Both the position numbers and the translations under genes were made by a program. Shown here piece after piece: positions 26,310 to 38,604 of a DNA stretch of 64,000 nucleotides; position 1 is the stretch's first letter, and each line of letters starts with the position of its first letter. Origin of the DNA: Sesamum alatum (taxonomy: Eukaryota; Streptophyta; Magnoliopsida; Lamiales; Pedaliaceae); contig JACGWO010000006.1 in NCBI GenBank assembly GCA_034509735.1, forward strand, positions 2,371,001 to 2,435,000. The letters are read 5' to 3'. Under the pieces are notes generated by a model. That model did not search any database. It was not told where the DNA came from and saw only the letters and a list, made by a program, of their open reading frames with translations.

Positions 26310-26484
26310 AGCAAATTTTTATTTTTCGTCCCGTAAGTATAGGGGTGTTGCATTTTTCGTCCTTTAACTTTTGGAAAAACACATTTAGTCTTGTAATTTT
26401 AGTTAATTTAACACATTTAGTCCTGTAAGTAACGACAAAACAAATTTAGTCCTGTATCTATTTGAATAAAACACATTTAGTCCT
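26310..26484. repeat. Left terminal inverted repeat of the MULE
   Basis: Pairs with about 30140-30315 over roughly 175 bp with few differences. The outer end reads AGCAAATTTTTATTTTTCG against GGCGAAATTTTATTTTTCG on the right arm. Confidence 0.85.
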
Positions 26485-27040
26485 GTATGTTTTATGATTG
26501 TGACACATTTAGTCATTTTTGATCGGCGAGTGAAATGAGAAGCCGGAGTTATAACGCGTGTGTTCACGCGTTACACAAAAGCACATTACAGAACACTTTA
26601 ACAAAATATCCTCAGACAAATTCCTAATTTCCCTCCCAAACCCTCTGTCTGCGAACCCCTAATTTCCAAGCATAAACCAAAAACCCTCTTCCTCTTGGAC
26701 ATCTTGGAGTGCAGTGTTGATGCAATGTTGCGGAGAGGAGACCAAAAATACATGGCCAAGATCTAAATACGGTAAGTATTGTTTAATAAAAAGTTTTAAG
26801 CTTTATAGGGTTGCAAGGAATTTCTGAACAAAGAAATAAAAGGCTTTGTTTAGTGTTTGTTTATAGAACTTTTTTCCCTTATTTTATGAATGTAGTGGAT
26901 GGATGAATTTTTAATAATTTTTTTCCAAGTAGTTGTTATTTAGTTTATTGTTGTTTAGTAATCCCAATGATTTGCTGCATAATATGATATGGTTGCCTAA
27001 ATTCTGAGTGTTTTGCTTTTGTTTTGTTTTTCATTTGACA

Positions 27041-29097
27041 GATGGTGTGTTGACTGTTGTTACGGTTAAATTTCACCATGGTGGTAAATTCTGCGATATT
27101 CCTTTTGATAAATATGTGGGTGGAAATGTGGCTGTTTTTTATTATGTTGATATAAATCATATGTGCCTTAGTTATCTAGATGAGTTGGCAGATGAAGCAG
27201 AATTAGTGGGAAAGAAAAAGTATTTCACATTGAATGATAAAGGTTTTAAAGAGATAGAATGTGCAGATGAATTGGTTAGCATTTGTTTACAAAATGAACT
27301 GAACAAGGAGATTGATATATATATATATATGTAAAGGTGATTGACAGTGGTAGTGAAACTGCACCTGTGGATGGAGAAGGGTAATTGAAGATTTAGAGGT
27401 TGTTTGATTGTGACTTTCAAGATTTTGAGGAATGGACAGAAAATGATACTGAAAATAATATTGTTAGGCCTGAGAATGAGGACATCAACTTAGTTGAGAA
27501 TGAAATAGGGCTTGATATTAACAAAGGGAATGGGGATGAAAGCAGTGATATGGGGGAAGATGACTTATTGGACAGTGAAGATAACTTGGATTCAGTTTTA
27601 GGCAGTGATAAAGACAAATCTGATAAAGAAGATGAGCACACACAGTTTCCTATTTTCAATGCTGAAGAAACATATGATCCAGAGTTTGCTTTAGGCATGT
27701 TGTTTAGTACAAAAAATGAGTTCAGAAATGCTATTCATTCATATGCAGTCAAGACACGTAGGAACATCAAGATCACAAAAAATGATAACATAAGATGTTA
27801 TGCCAAATGTGTTGCTGATGACTGTGACTGGAAGATACATGCTTTAAAGATGGAAGCAAGGGACAAGTCTATTTTAACAATGTTGGAATGGTTGAGGGAA
27901 TATCTGATGATAAGGTTGCGAGAAAACCGGGATAGGGTCAAAAACAAATGGGATGGCAAGAAAATATGTCCAAGAATCACAAAGATAGTTGAACAAAACA
28001 TGGCAAAAGTGTCAGATTGCATACCTTTGAAGGCTGATGATATGCATTATGAAATCATGTGTTTTGATGGATCAAGGTTGGGTGTGGATCTTGCTACACG
28101 GTCTTGTGCTTGCAGGAAATGGGACTTGACAGGAATCCCATGCAAACATGCTTTGAGTGCTATATTAAGCAAAGTGCATGACCCTGAAGATTATGTACAT
28201 CAGTTCTATAGGGTTGATACACTTTTAAGGGTGTATGAACCAGCCATACAACCTGTAAATGGCCCTGACTTGTGGGAAAAAACAACATATATACCACCCT
28301 TGCCTCCCAACTTTAGTAGAGGTGTTGGCCGACCAAAAAAGGCAAGAAGGAGAGAAACTGATGAGGTTGTTGTGAAGCACAAAAAAGGGACATTGAAGAG
28401 ACAGCAGAACACAGTGAAGTGTAAGATTTGTGGGCAGGAGAAGCACAACCAGAGAACTTGTCCTCTGAAAAGAGCCTCTGAAAATGAGCAGACGGGTGCA
28501 GCTAGGAAGCTAACTGTGAGTGATTGATTTCTTCACTTCATTTTGATGTTAAGTTTCAGTCTATTTCATGTGTTTATCTTGCTCCAAACATGTGATTAAA
28601 TGTGTTTATCTTGCTCCAAACAGGTGAACAGGAATAAAACGGTTGGAGTGAGTTCTTCATCAAACACAACTTGTGACCAAGAGGTTGTGGCTGAAGCACA
28701 ACCTTTTACAACTTTTGAATCAGAAGCACAAGATTATGTGTCTGAAGTAGCTAATGAAACTGAAGTTTCAACACAAATTGAAGCTGCAAAGCAAATGACT
28801 GGGAAGGTAAACTTATTTGTTTTGTGATATTGATAGTATTTGCAAGCTTGAAAATGAGCCTGAACTTGAAATTCTCTTGTTGTACAGGCAGTTGCACCTA
28901 AACCACCACTACCAGGATTGAGGGCACCACCTGGCTCAAAACCGAAAGGGAAACAACCTCTAAGTCAGGAATCTGGCACAACTATTGGACCCAAATTGCT
29001 CAGTAAAGGAGGAAAACAATATGTTACTCTATCAAACCTTTCGGGAGTGCTGCAAAAGAAAAAGGGGAAAAGCAAAAAAGGAGTCTTCATTGGTTAG
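27041..29097 (+). pseudogene. MULE transposase pseudogene lacking its DDE core
   Basis: Recognisable parts in order: an N-terminal PB1-like domain (27041-27331, HHGGKFCDIPFDKYVGG), an acidic linker, the Mutator DNA-binding/WRKY-like zinc domain (about 27670-27865, ending CVADDCDWKIHA), a SWIM zinc finger (SCACRKWDLTGIPCKHALS, about 28100-28155), a zinc knuckle CKICGQEKHNQRTCP, and a basic tail. Likely introns are 28517-28623 and 28807-28887. The DDE catalytic region expected between the zinc domain and the SWIM finger is absent: the frame passes directly from KMEARD to KSILTMLEWLREYL with no shift. Upstream, a TA microsatellite ending in a stop (near 27310-27334) and stops near 27381-27397 break the join between the PB1 part and the rest. 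It is therefore an inactive gene. Confidence 0.85.
28569..28627 (+). repeat. Short direct duplication at an intron end
   Basis: The phrase TGTGTTTATCTTGCTCCAAACA occurs twice in a row, about 30 bp apart. The second copy ends with the AG splice acceptor used by the third MULE exon; in the first copy the equivalent base is T, so it is not an acceptor. Confidence 0.6.
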
Positions 29098-30139
29098 ACG
29101 TTGAAATCAGTTTGTCACTTTTTGTTTAAAAGGCTGTAAAGGGTAATGTGTCACTTTTCGGGCCATTTTGAGTTGATCAACATGTTGTCCGTTTTTTGTT
29201 TTAAGGATTTGTGAAAACAACATACAAAATGCCGATCATGTTTTTGTCGATAGTGCAGAACACTTTGATGTAAATCTTCATTGACTTATAAGTTCAGTTA
29301 TATATGCAATTCTCAGTTATATAAATGCAAAAATGTTGTTACATTACAATGTATGTACTTATATACAATGCAACCTCTTTGATTCCAAACAAAAATGAGA
29401 GTTAAACTCAAAGAAGGAATGCCTTCATCCCACTAAAATCCATGTCAAAACAAACCAAGAAACTATTACAAACCATCAAAGTACGTCGATCTTTCTCTCC
29501 AAATGATATATAACACCATCTTTAGCTATATTTTTGGCTTCTAAATGAACAATTTCAGTTTCTAAATCATGCTTCAACCTTTCCAATTAAACAATTTAAA
29601 CGTTTTTCAAATTGCTCTTTCGCAACAATCCAGGAATTATGACCTTCGACCTTGCACACATCGGGGGGTCTTCCCATGAGAAGAAGCCACATCCTCTATT
29701 GTTTCTCTACATGAAAAATTTAGAGCAAAAATTAAACACAAACATATCACCCAACACCAACATAAATTATAAAACCAAAAACCATTGGCTAACCCCGTAA
29801 CTTTCACATGAATAAAACCTCCGTCTTGGATTACCATTTGTCCAAGATGTCCTCAACCAAGCAGGTTTGTCGCAGTTGCAATTGCAGAGAGCATTTGAAG
29901 AATTTTCGGACATTTTCTCTCAATTCATGAAGGGGCGAAAATTGGTGGATTTGGGTGGAAAATTAGGGGTCAAAGTGGAAGAGGAAGCTGGAAGTGGTAT
30001 CTGTTTTTGAGGATTTGGGGGTTTTTGTCCGAAAGTGTGTGTGTTTTTATTCTGTTTTTCAACACCACCTACAGCTCCAGCGAGTGAGAATCACGCGTTT
30101 TTTCTCGGCTACCATCTTTTTTTTTTTTTCCGACAAAAA

Positions 30140-30315
30140 TAGGACTAAATGTGTTTTACTCAAATAGATACATGACTAAATTTGTTTTGTCGTTACTTAC
30201 AGGACTAAATGTGTTAAATTAACTAAAATTACAGGACTAAATGTGTTTTTCCAAAAGTTAAAGGACGAAAAATACAACACCCCTATACTTACAGGACGAA
30301 AAATAAAATTTCGCC
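30140..30315. repeat. Right terminal inverted repeat of the MULE
   Basis: Reverse complement of the left arm, with the same order of GGACTAAATGTGTT-type phrases. Beyond it, toward the centre, similarity becomes patchy (a shared ACGCGTG and ACTCGC-type stretch). Confidence 0.85.
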
Positions 30316-32463
30316 TTTTTCGAATACTGAAACTTAAACCTTTGTTATTTTTTCAATTTTAATTTTTGTTTTCAAATAATTTTAATTTTTACTACTATTT
30401 AACTCATAATTTTTTTAAAAAAAATTTATTCCCAATGCAAAAGCAGAAGTTATTGTGAATACCCATTAAGTCCGTTCAAGATCTTTTTATCATTGGTTGT
30501 TGGAACTACTCAATACTTGTGTATAATTTTAATTCTCAATTAATTAGTCACTGATGAAAGTTAATAAAATAAATTAATTTTAAATATGTATGAATAAGTA
30601 ATTATTAATAAAAGTAATTAATAAAAAGATATGGTAGTTTTAGAGGAAATAAATGTGGTTAGAGAGATATTAGACAACTCACATTTTGCCAACATAATAG
30701 TCATGCTAGGGGTTTCTCGCTTAATAAAAACTAACGATTGAAATACACTTATTATGAATCATTAAATTTCTATAATATTTATTTAGCTAAATTGGTTTTA
30801 GATGTGTATGAATACAAAAAATATATTATTATTATTTTAAAAAATATCTGTTTCCTGCATAAAATACTTTCTTAAATATACGGATTATATATATTTTATT
30901 TACGTGAGGTTTACAAACTAAGTGTTATTTAAGATCAACACCAATTAATTACAATAAATCATATGTTATTGAATTTTGTACTATAAGTAGATGTAAGGTC
31001 TCATTACACTTGATATATGTATATAAATATACATATATTTTTTAAATATATTTCATATATAAATATTTATTAAATAAAATACAATACAAAATGTAACATC
31101 AATGTTTTTGTTTTTGAAAGGAAAATGTAACTTCAATGTTGATTTATTGGCATCATGTAATTAAATGGATCCTTTGTCTGGTATCTATATGAGAGACGTG
31201 GCACGATTATTGTGGTGTACTTCAATAGGGGCAATTTGGACATTACACAACGTCCAAAACTCTTAACTCCACGTATAAAAATGGACCTATTAGAATTTAT
31301 ATGGTTATATTGAGTGTAAGAATAATTATTAGGCATATTACAACTATTGAGATTTGACATAACTTTAAATGTTTTCTCGTTATTTAAAAAATTATAAATA
31401 TTATTTCTGGTGTCTATACGTGAAACGTGGCAGGATTAATGTGGTGTATCTTAATAGGGGCAATTTGGATACTATGCAACGTCCAAAACTCTTATCTTCA
31501 CGTTTGTAAATGGACTTATAATTACAAATTATCTGGTTACGTTGAGTGTATGAATAATTATTAGGGTAAATTACGGTTATTTTTTCTAGATTGGATATAA
31601 TTTTGAATAGTTACTCGTTATTTAAGAAATTATAAATATCATTCTTAAATAGTAAGTAGTTATGTAGTCTCTAGATGTAGGGATGGAAATTACTATTTTA
31701 CCCTTGTTAGGTTCCGCCCCTATTGAAGGACCAGTCTCGTATTTAAGGAGACATATAATGGTATTCATGAACAGGAATGGCAATATGAACCCGATCGGGT
31801 TTGGATGAATATCGGGTCTTGCCCAATATGACCACTTGAATAGTTACATATTGAGTGCGTCACATTTATCATATAACTGATATATGGTTTAAATAGAATG
31901 AGCGTGTACATAATAAAAATACACTAAAAAAAGAAAGAGATTAACACAAAAAGACTCGAATGACAATTTTAATACTGCCACATATGTATTAAAGCACAAT
32001 AAATTTTCTTTTGTCGTAATAATGAGTTTCATAGTTTTAATAACCACAATTTTTTTGTAAAATGTTCTTACTAACAAGAACCAGTGATAATAAATAAATA
32101 AATAAAATTATTGCTAAAAACAATCATTCATTTCACATGTATAGTGACAGGAAAAATCAGCTACCAAAAGAAAAAGTAACAATTTTAATATTTTTACTGC
32201 TCTATATATAATCAATCAGAAATATAAAAACTATTCAAGTAAGCACCACGTATGTACATACTTGAATAATCTCTTTGAATTTTAGTTTGCCATTTTGTAA
32301 GAAATATATATATATATATATATATATAAATTTGTAACTTTAGATAAGTAAGATTAATATTTGTCTTTATCCAAAAGATTTATTAAATTTATTTAAATAA
32401 GTTGGTTAGTAATATAATCTAAAATTCATTCTGATAGTAAATAATACTTCTATATTTTATATT
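30316..32463. other. AT-rich intergenic DNA with a tandem duplication
   Basis: No genes seen. It contains the 229-bp tandem duplication listed separately and a fragment near 31.77-31.86 kb with CCCGATCGGGTTTGG that resembles the ends of the hAT-like repeat family. Confidence 0.5.
31180..31637. repeat. Tandem duplication, two copies, 229-bp period
   Basis: Copy 1 (31180-31408) and copy 2 (31409-31637) share GTCTATA..GAGAACGTGGCA-like starts, AATAGGGGCAATTTGGA, CAACGTCCAAAACTCTTA and TTGAGTGTA.GAATAATTATTAGG blocks at a fixed 229-bp offset. Divergence is moderate, so the duplication is not recent. Confidence 0.75.
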
Positions 32464-32736
32464 GGGTTAAATGCAATTTGCCTTCCTGTGTTAACAAAAA
32501 AGAGCAATTACCCCCTGTGAAAATTAACTAGCAATTTACCCCCCTGTGTTATTCAAAATGCAGCAAACAACCCCCTCACAGGGTTTTTTGCTCTGTTTTT
32601 AGCGGGTTTTTTGCTCTGTTTTTAGCGGATTTTTTGCTCCATTTTTTAAAATACAGGGGGTAAATTGCTATTTATTTTTCACATGAGGTTTTTTGCACAT
32701 TTTCCATATTAAAAGGAGGGTAATTGCATTTTTCCC
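32464..32736. mobile_element. Foldback MITE with internal 23-bp repeats
   Basis: Flanked by a perfect 10-bp match ATTTTATATT (32454-32463 and 32737-32746); a 9-bp duplication is the likely truth. The ends GGGTTAAATGCAATT and, reversed, GGGAAAAATGCAATT pair. Inside, GGGTTTTTTGCTCTG followed by TTTTTAGC occurs twice in tandem from 32581 and a third time in part to 32645. Confidence 0.75.
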
Positions 32737-33609
32737 ATTTTATATTTATTGATTACTTTAATTTTAAGATTTGAATTATATATATATATATATATTATTT
32801 TTTTAAGCACAAATCCCTACTTACTTTGATTGCCATCTTTTGGCAGCCTATTTTAAATTTTATTATGCCACTAAAAAACATTATCGTTTATTTTATATTT
32901 AAATTTAAACAAGTGTAAAGTTTATTTTTATCCAAAAAATTAACTCATTTTTCCATATAAATAGTTAATAAAATAATTTGAATTCATTTTTGTATTCAAC
33001 ATGCTTTTGTGTTTGTATCCTTATTAACTTCTTTAATTATAATTTTTTATTTACTTATTCATATATTTAAAAGTAAATCATTCATAATTCTATTTATTTA
33101 TTTTTCAATAAATACAACTCTCCCTTACCTTAGGATGGGGTGCTAACTAATTATATAAATTTAGTGACAAGAGTTTTTATTTTGTCACAATAATAAATTT
33201 TAAAATTTTATATTAATTAGTACATTGTTAAAAAAACTTATTAATAAGAATTAGTGCTAAGAAGTTGCGTGTAAAATTGTTGATAAAGATAATATAGTAA
33301 TTCGTATAAAGCGATGATTTAATAATAACAAATAATTGTTGTCATTTTATTGTATGTTGTCACTAATCATCTATGTAACAACTTTTGTTACTAATAATTA
33401 CACAATGAAAGAAATAAAAGTTTGTCATTTAATATATATTAATGATTATTTTGAAATTGTCGATTAATACTTTGTCACAAATATTATATTTTGTTGCAGT
33501 GTAATGACCCAATGATAACAAATGATTGTCATTATTATACTCGTGTTATCACTGTAAATGTATCACTAATATCTATCATGATACTTTTATATATAATTTT
33601 TATCACAAT

Positions 33610-34235
33610 AATTATGGGGATAATTATATTTACACTTCCTGATCTGTGATCTATTTACACAAACCACCCATAATTTTTCGTGTAGTTACATAAATCACTC
33701 ATAGCAGCCAAAAAGGGTAAATTATATTTTTGGTCCCATAAGTGGACCTATTTTTAATTTTGGTCCTATACTGTGGGGAATTCACACATTACATCCCATA
33801 TGTCAATTTTTTTTTTCCAATTTTAGAATCAAAAGGGGTTTCCCGTTAATTGCTAATGGGAGAATCACATGACTTGCGCACCTTCATTAAATTGCCCGGG
33901 GTAAATTACATTTTTTGTACCATAAGTGGACCCATTTCTAATTTTTGGTCCTACAGTATGGGACCAAAATTGGAAAAGAATCAACTTATGGGACCAAAAA
34001 TGTAATTTACCCCAAGCAATGTAACGGTGGCGTGCGAAACGTTAGCAATTAACGAAAAACCTCTTTTGGTCCTGAAATTGAAACAAATTTGGACGTATGT
34101 GATGTAATGTGTGAATCCCCCAGTATGTGACTAAAATTAGAAATGGGTCCACTTATGGGACCAAAAATTTAATTTGCCCGCCAAAAAATAGAAGTAGTTT
34201 GTGTAATGATATTGACGTTTTCGGGTGGTGATAGG
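33610..34235. mobile_element. Older MITE split by a later MITE
   Basis: The left part (about 33615-33714) and the right part (about 34180-34225) together match the intact element at 47116-47396 in order: TTACACTT..TATTTACACAAA, GTAATTACATAAA, then AGTAGTTTGTGTAA. Between them lies the inverted-repeat element at 33715-34179. The right part is truncated. Confidence 0.6.
33715..34179. mobile_element. Long-armed MITE inserted in another MITE (465 bp)
   Basis: Flanked by a perfect 8-bp duplication GCCAAAAA (33707-33714 and 34180-34187). The outer termini pair over at least 34 bp with two differences (start GGGTAAATTATATTTTTGGT). A second inner pair of the same kind of termini occurs at about 33899-34015 (GGGGTAAATTACATTTTT and its reverse), so the element appears to hold another copy in its loop. 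There is no coding capacity. Confidence 0.78.
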
Positions 34236-36205
34236 GATGCAACCCAAATATCAAGAGAACGCGACCCGACCCGGATTAGTGACCCGAACCGTATACGATG
34301 CTAAGTGTCAATGATCTAAACACTTGAATAGGGGACAATTCAAGCCTTGAGACGAATTCAAATGGACCAGACAAGTACATACATTTATTTTTTATAAATA
34401 TACCTACCCCTCAACATTTATGGTAAGTTACTCAGGTTATATTCGACCACATTTACTGTATCAGATCGTCATATTGTCATCTCGACCTATATTGACTTAA
34501 GCATTAGAGGGTCTTCGTCGGGAACACTCCCGACTAGCCTAACGTGCTTTCTTCTTCTCAAGGATACACAAGTCTGGGAGGCGTACGAGATCGCTTAGTG
34601 AGGTGCTCGCTAGAGATCGCAGGTAACGACCCAGATCAGGTGGTGTATGTATAATTTTTCAAAAAGTAAAAATAATTTGTATAAATAAACTATAAGTGAA
34701 AGAATATATATATATATATAATTATTCCATAATTATATTATGACAAGTTCAAAGTTTAGAGCATTTTGTTTGTGAAGCGAGTAGGATAAACGCGGTGTGT
34801 ACTGTGTACTGTTTAAGGTGGTGAAGAACCTAAACTTGGTCTCCGATGTTGTTGTTAGGCCAAAAATCGTGGTCTGGTCAAAGGTTGCGTTGCGCCAACA
34901 CACTCCACTCCACACGTACCACTCTCATACTTAGTCAAATCCCATGTAATTAATTAAAAATATGTCACCTTAGAATTACAAAAAGAATTATTTATTCTTT
35001 TTATTATTAAATAAATGGATTTTATTTAGACCATTTCCATAATTCCCTGTAATATGATTCAGTCAGCAGTTTACTATGTGGAACTATAATATATTACTTT
35101 ATTCACCTACTGGATTAAATTAATTAAGGTACTTTGATTAGTTACTAATTATTTATTTATTATTTTAATTTATAAGTGAAATTAAATTATTAATGAATCA
35201 AAACCGGGTTGACCTTCATTTGTCATCTTTCTCATGAGAGAGAGAGAAGAAAAAAAAAAAGGTTATATCACATTTTCACGGGTTCCCATGCGCAGGTCAA
35301 TTCTGTGCTGCTATGAAATTAATTTCTCAGAGCAACTTTTCGTGACTAAAAAAAATTAATATTTATGAAAATAACTATAAGAATTCTTAATATTAATATG
35401 GATTAAATAATTAAATAATTTATTTTTATTATGGTACTATTTCTCTTTTATGATTTTATTGATAACGAGAATTGTATATAATAGTTGTCATTATTGATAC
35501 TTAATACAAAAGATTATGTAAGATATTGTTATTTTAGAGAATTAGTAATACATGTACAGTGAAAAAATTTAATGAGAAAAATATAATTGTCAATATAATC
35601 GTGTTGGAGTTGTATATGTTTAATTCATTATCAATAGTGATACTTTTGAAGTATTTTGTCACTGAAATTTTTTAATAAAATAAAAATTGTGTGACTTATT
35701 CATATACAAGTACTCATAATTATGATGTTATCATTAAATATTTTGCTGCTAATATTATGTTTCTTTTTAGAACGAGTAGGGAGTCCGTCGCATTCTACAC
35801 GGATTCACTCTAAAAAATAATATGTATTTATATATATATGTAATCTTAACGACAATCAGAATACGAAAAATTATTAACTTTTAATTCAAAAGCGATACAC
35901 TCGTACTTATACTCGATATGCATTTCCCAAAATACTTTTTATTTTATTTTATTTATAGTACTGACATTTATTAAAATCAGTCAATTTTTTTAATTTATTT
36001 CAGAGAAATCATATGCTACCTCTACATTAATAACTGATCATTAACAATTTGCAACTTAGTCAATAAACAAATAATAATAATAATAATAATACTTTAATTT
36101 ATGTATATAAATAAATACCGGGAAACGGCAGCTTGAGCGCTCCATTTTTGACCAAAAGTGATAATGGTGTTCCCCACAAACGAAGCGGATACAGAGAAAT
36201 TGAGG

Positions 36206-36570
36206 AAAAAATTGTAATTTTGGTTGCAAAATATATGATAGTTTGCAATATTAGTCTCATACTTAGTGAAATAGTTAATATTAGTCTCGTACTTTAGGGA
36301 AATTTTGCAAAGTTAGTCCTGTCATAAAAATATTGCAACTTTTGGGACTAACTTTGCAACATTTGGGATAAACTTTTGAACTAATTTTGTAATATTTTTC
36401 TAAAGTGTGACACTAACTTTGTAACGTTTTTATAAAGTGTGAGACTAATATTGCAATGATGGGACTAACTTTGCAATATTTTTCTAAAGTACGAGACTAA
36501 TATTGACTAAAAGTATAGAATTAATATTGCAAACCATCCTACGTTTGGGACTGAAATTATAATTTTCTCG
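36206..36570. mobile_element. Mutator-type MITE, 365 bp
   Basis: Flanked by a perfect 9-bp duplication AAATTGAGG (36197-36205 and 36571-36579), 10 bp if the preceding G is counted. The left start AAAATTGTAATTTTGGT pairs with the reversed right end AAAATTATAATTTCAGT. The interior is made of repeated phrases such as CTAATATTGCAA and GGACTAACTTTGCAA in both orientations. Confidence 0.8.
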
Positions 36571-38078
36571 AAATTGAGGTTTCCGGTTTCACATTGCTGA
36601 GACCTCGCGTACACATGTTCTTTCCATCCCTTATTTTCTTTTAATTTTTTATTTTAGGGTTTATTTATTTTCATAGTCTTGACTTACTTTGTAATTTTAA
36701 ATAATTTATTGCATGTTGCTTTTGGAAATTATATAACACTTCTGGGAAAATATATAGTATGATATATAAAATCATTGACGCGCACATGTACACATGTCTG
36801 TACGTAATTTTGAAATTTTCATATAAATCCGGTCAAGTACTTCCCACAACTAAGTTAGGTTCGAATTCATTAAAATAAAATATATTAGTGATAAAAAAAA
36901 TTTAAGTTATAAAGTAATATTTATCACTTAATTATCACGAATTATATATTATATTAACAATATTTTTTTTATTTTATCATAATAATAATGTTTTACAATG
37001 ATTGTATTGGTAGTTATGTTATTGTGCAAAAATTATCGCAAACTATCAATAATTATTATTTAATATTTCATCACTTGTATATATATATATAATTCAAAAA
37101 CCCTATAATTAATTTTTGAGGTGGTTGTTGTAATAGTTATTCATTTATAATTAATGGTATTATAACGCGTGACCCGAGGGTTCTTAGTGATGCCGCCTAC
37201 CTAAGTTTATACCGTGTAAAGTATTAATTATTAGATTACACGTGATATCATTATCATGCACTAATACATTAATGATTCACAGTTTATGTGTGTACAAATT
37301 CACATGAACGATACCAAATTCTCCCGTGAATGGAAGGTGGGCACAAGAATGATAAAGTCTTGTTTGGCAGCTTAATTAAGTTTCTAACTTTGTGGCAAAT
37401 TAATGAGCTCACCTACCTACCTAAACATAAATAAATATTTTTTATTTGAATTGGAAATTAAGCTAATTGGATGGGAGGGCTAAAGTCTAAAAGTTGTATT
37501 TACACGTCATTTATTTCACAGTGTAGTGTACTAAGTCAGAATAAGAAGATATGCTGTCAAGAGTCTGCATTTAAACTTTGTTTGGGACAATAAATTAAGC
37601 TTAAGGTAGTGCTTAAATGGTAGGATAAAACTTAGGAACAAAATTGTATTTATATTTAGGGATTTAAACTAAATTAAACCATTTGATACTCGATTGAAAT
37701 TAATTGATAAAAGCTCGTTCGAATTCGATTTGTTAAATTTAACAAATCAAACTTTATTGGATAAGATTTCAAGTCCGATTCGATTAGTGCAAAAGTAACA
37801 AAATAATATTAAAAGTATCAAATTACTTGAACTTGATGCATTTTTAATCATTTAAAGCTTGTGTGAGCTCGATTAGAGTAACAATCAGACTAAATTCAGA
37901 CATAATTTTTGAAGTTCGACAAACTTAAAAATTGACGTGTTCAAACTACTTGAATCATTTACAACTCTATTTATATTAATGCAATTTTGCCGATTAGACT
38001 TGCTAGGTTTTGGAGTCGAGATGGGGGAGGGTTCGGAACTTAAACATGACATGTACCTGGTCTAACTAAATTTTAAGT

Positions 38079-38332
38079 GGAAAAATTAGTTCTGTAAGTA
38101 TGGAATGACAATTTTTGTCTTATATGAATTCATTTTAGTAATCTTGTCCTGTAATTTTAGAATTTTTGCAAATTACAGTTGTCCTCAATATGCAAAATAG
38201 CAAATTTTGGTCATTTTTCTTCTTAATCTGCAACTTTTTTAAATTACAGGACAATATTGCTAAAAATAGATTCGTACATAACTAGAATTGCCAGTCATCC
38301 ATATTTAAATGACTAAAATTATATATTTTTTC
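38079..38332. mobile_element. Mutator-type MITE, 254 bp
   Basis: Flanked by a perfect 9-bp duplication ATTTTAAGT (38070-38078 and 38333-38341). The arms pair imperfectly around GTCCTGTAATTT on the left and AAATTACAGGAC on the right. There is no coding capacity. Confidence 0.72.
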
Positions 38333-38604
38333 ATTTTAAGTAGTGCAGGTGTCGAATCCGGTCTGACTTGCCCAGTTGTCATTCTTAGTTTCTTAAGATT
38401 TCAATTTATTTTCAACTATTTGATACAAAATTCACATTGCATGGAGAACAAAATATTACAAATAATATAATCTGATAATGTTGAAATTGAATAATTTCAA
38501 TATTTCTGTTTTATTATATATAGATGATAAAAAAATACACTGCAAGTAATTAGTGAGATATAATAAAAGATGAAACTTTGATTTGAAATCAAATTATAGA
38601 TATA

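Larger units (their letters stand above)
26310..30315 (+). mobile_element. Mutator-like element (MULE), 4.0 kb, inactive
   Basis: Terminal inverted repeats of about 175 bp (26310-26484 and about 30140-30315) carry repeated ACACATTTAGTCCTGTA phrases. Flanking 9-mers are TTTTTTGAA (26301-26309) and TTTTTCGAA (30316-30324), 8 of 9 identical, as expected for a Mutator insertion that has aged. The interior encodes the broken transposase listed below on the plus strand. This is the only coding MULE in the window. It cannot supply transposase itself, because the catalytic domain is missing. Confidence 0.9.

Noticed and set aside
26310..30315. Possibility that the FAR1/SWIM-type gene is a domesticated transcription factor
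   Set aside because: Intact terminal repeats and target duplication show it is still inside a transposon, and frame breaks near 27310-27400 argue against function.
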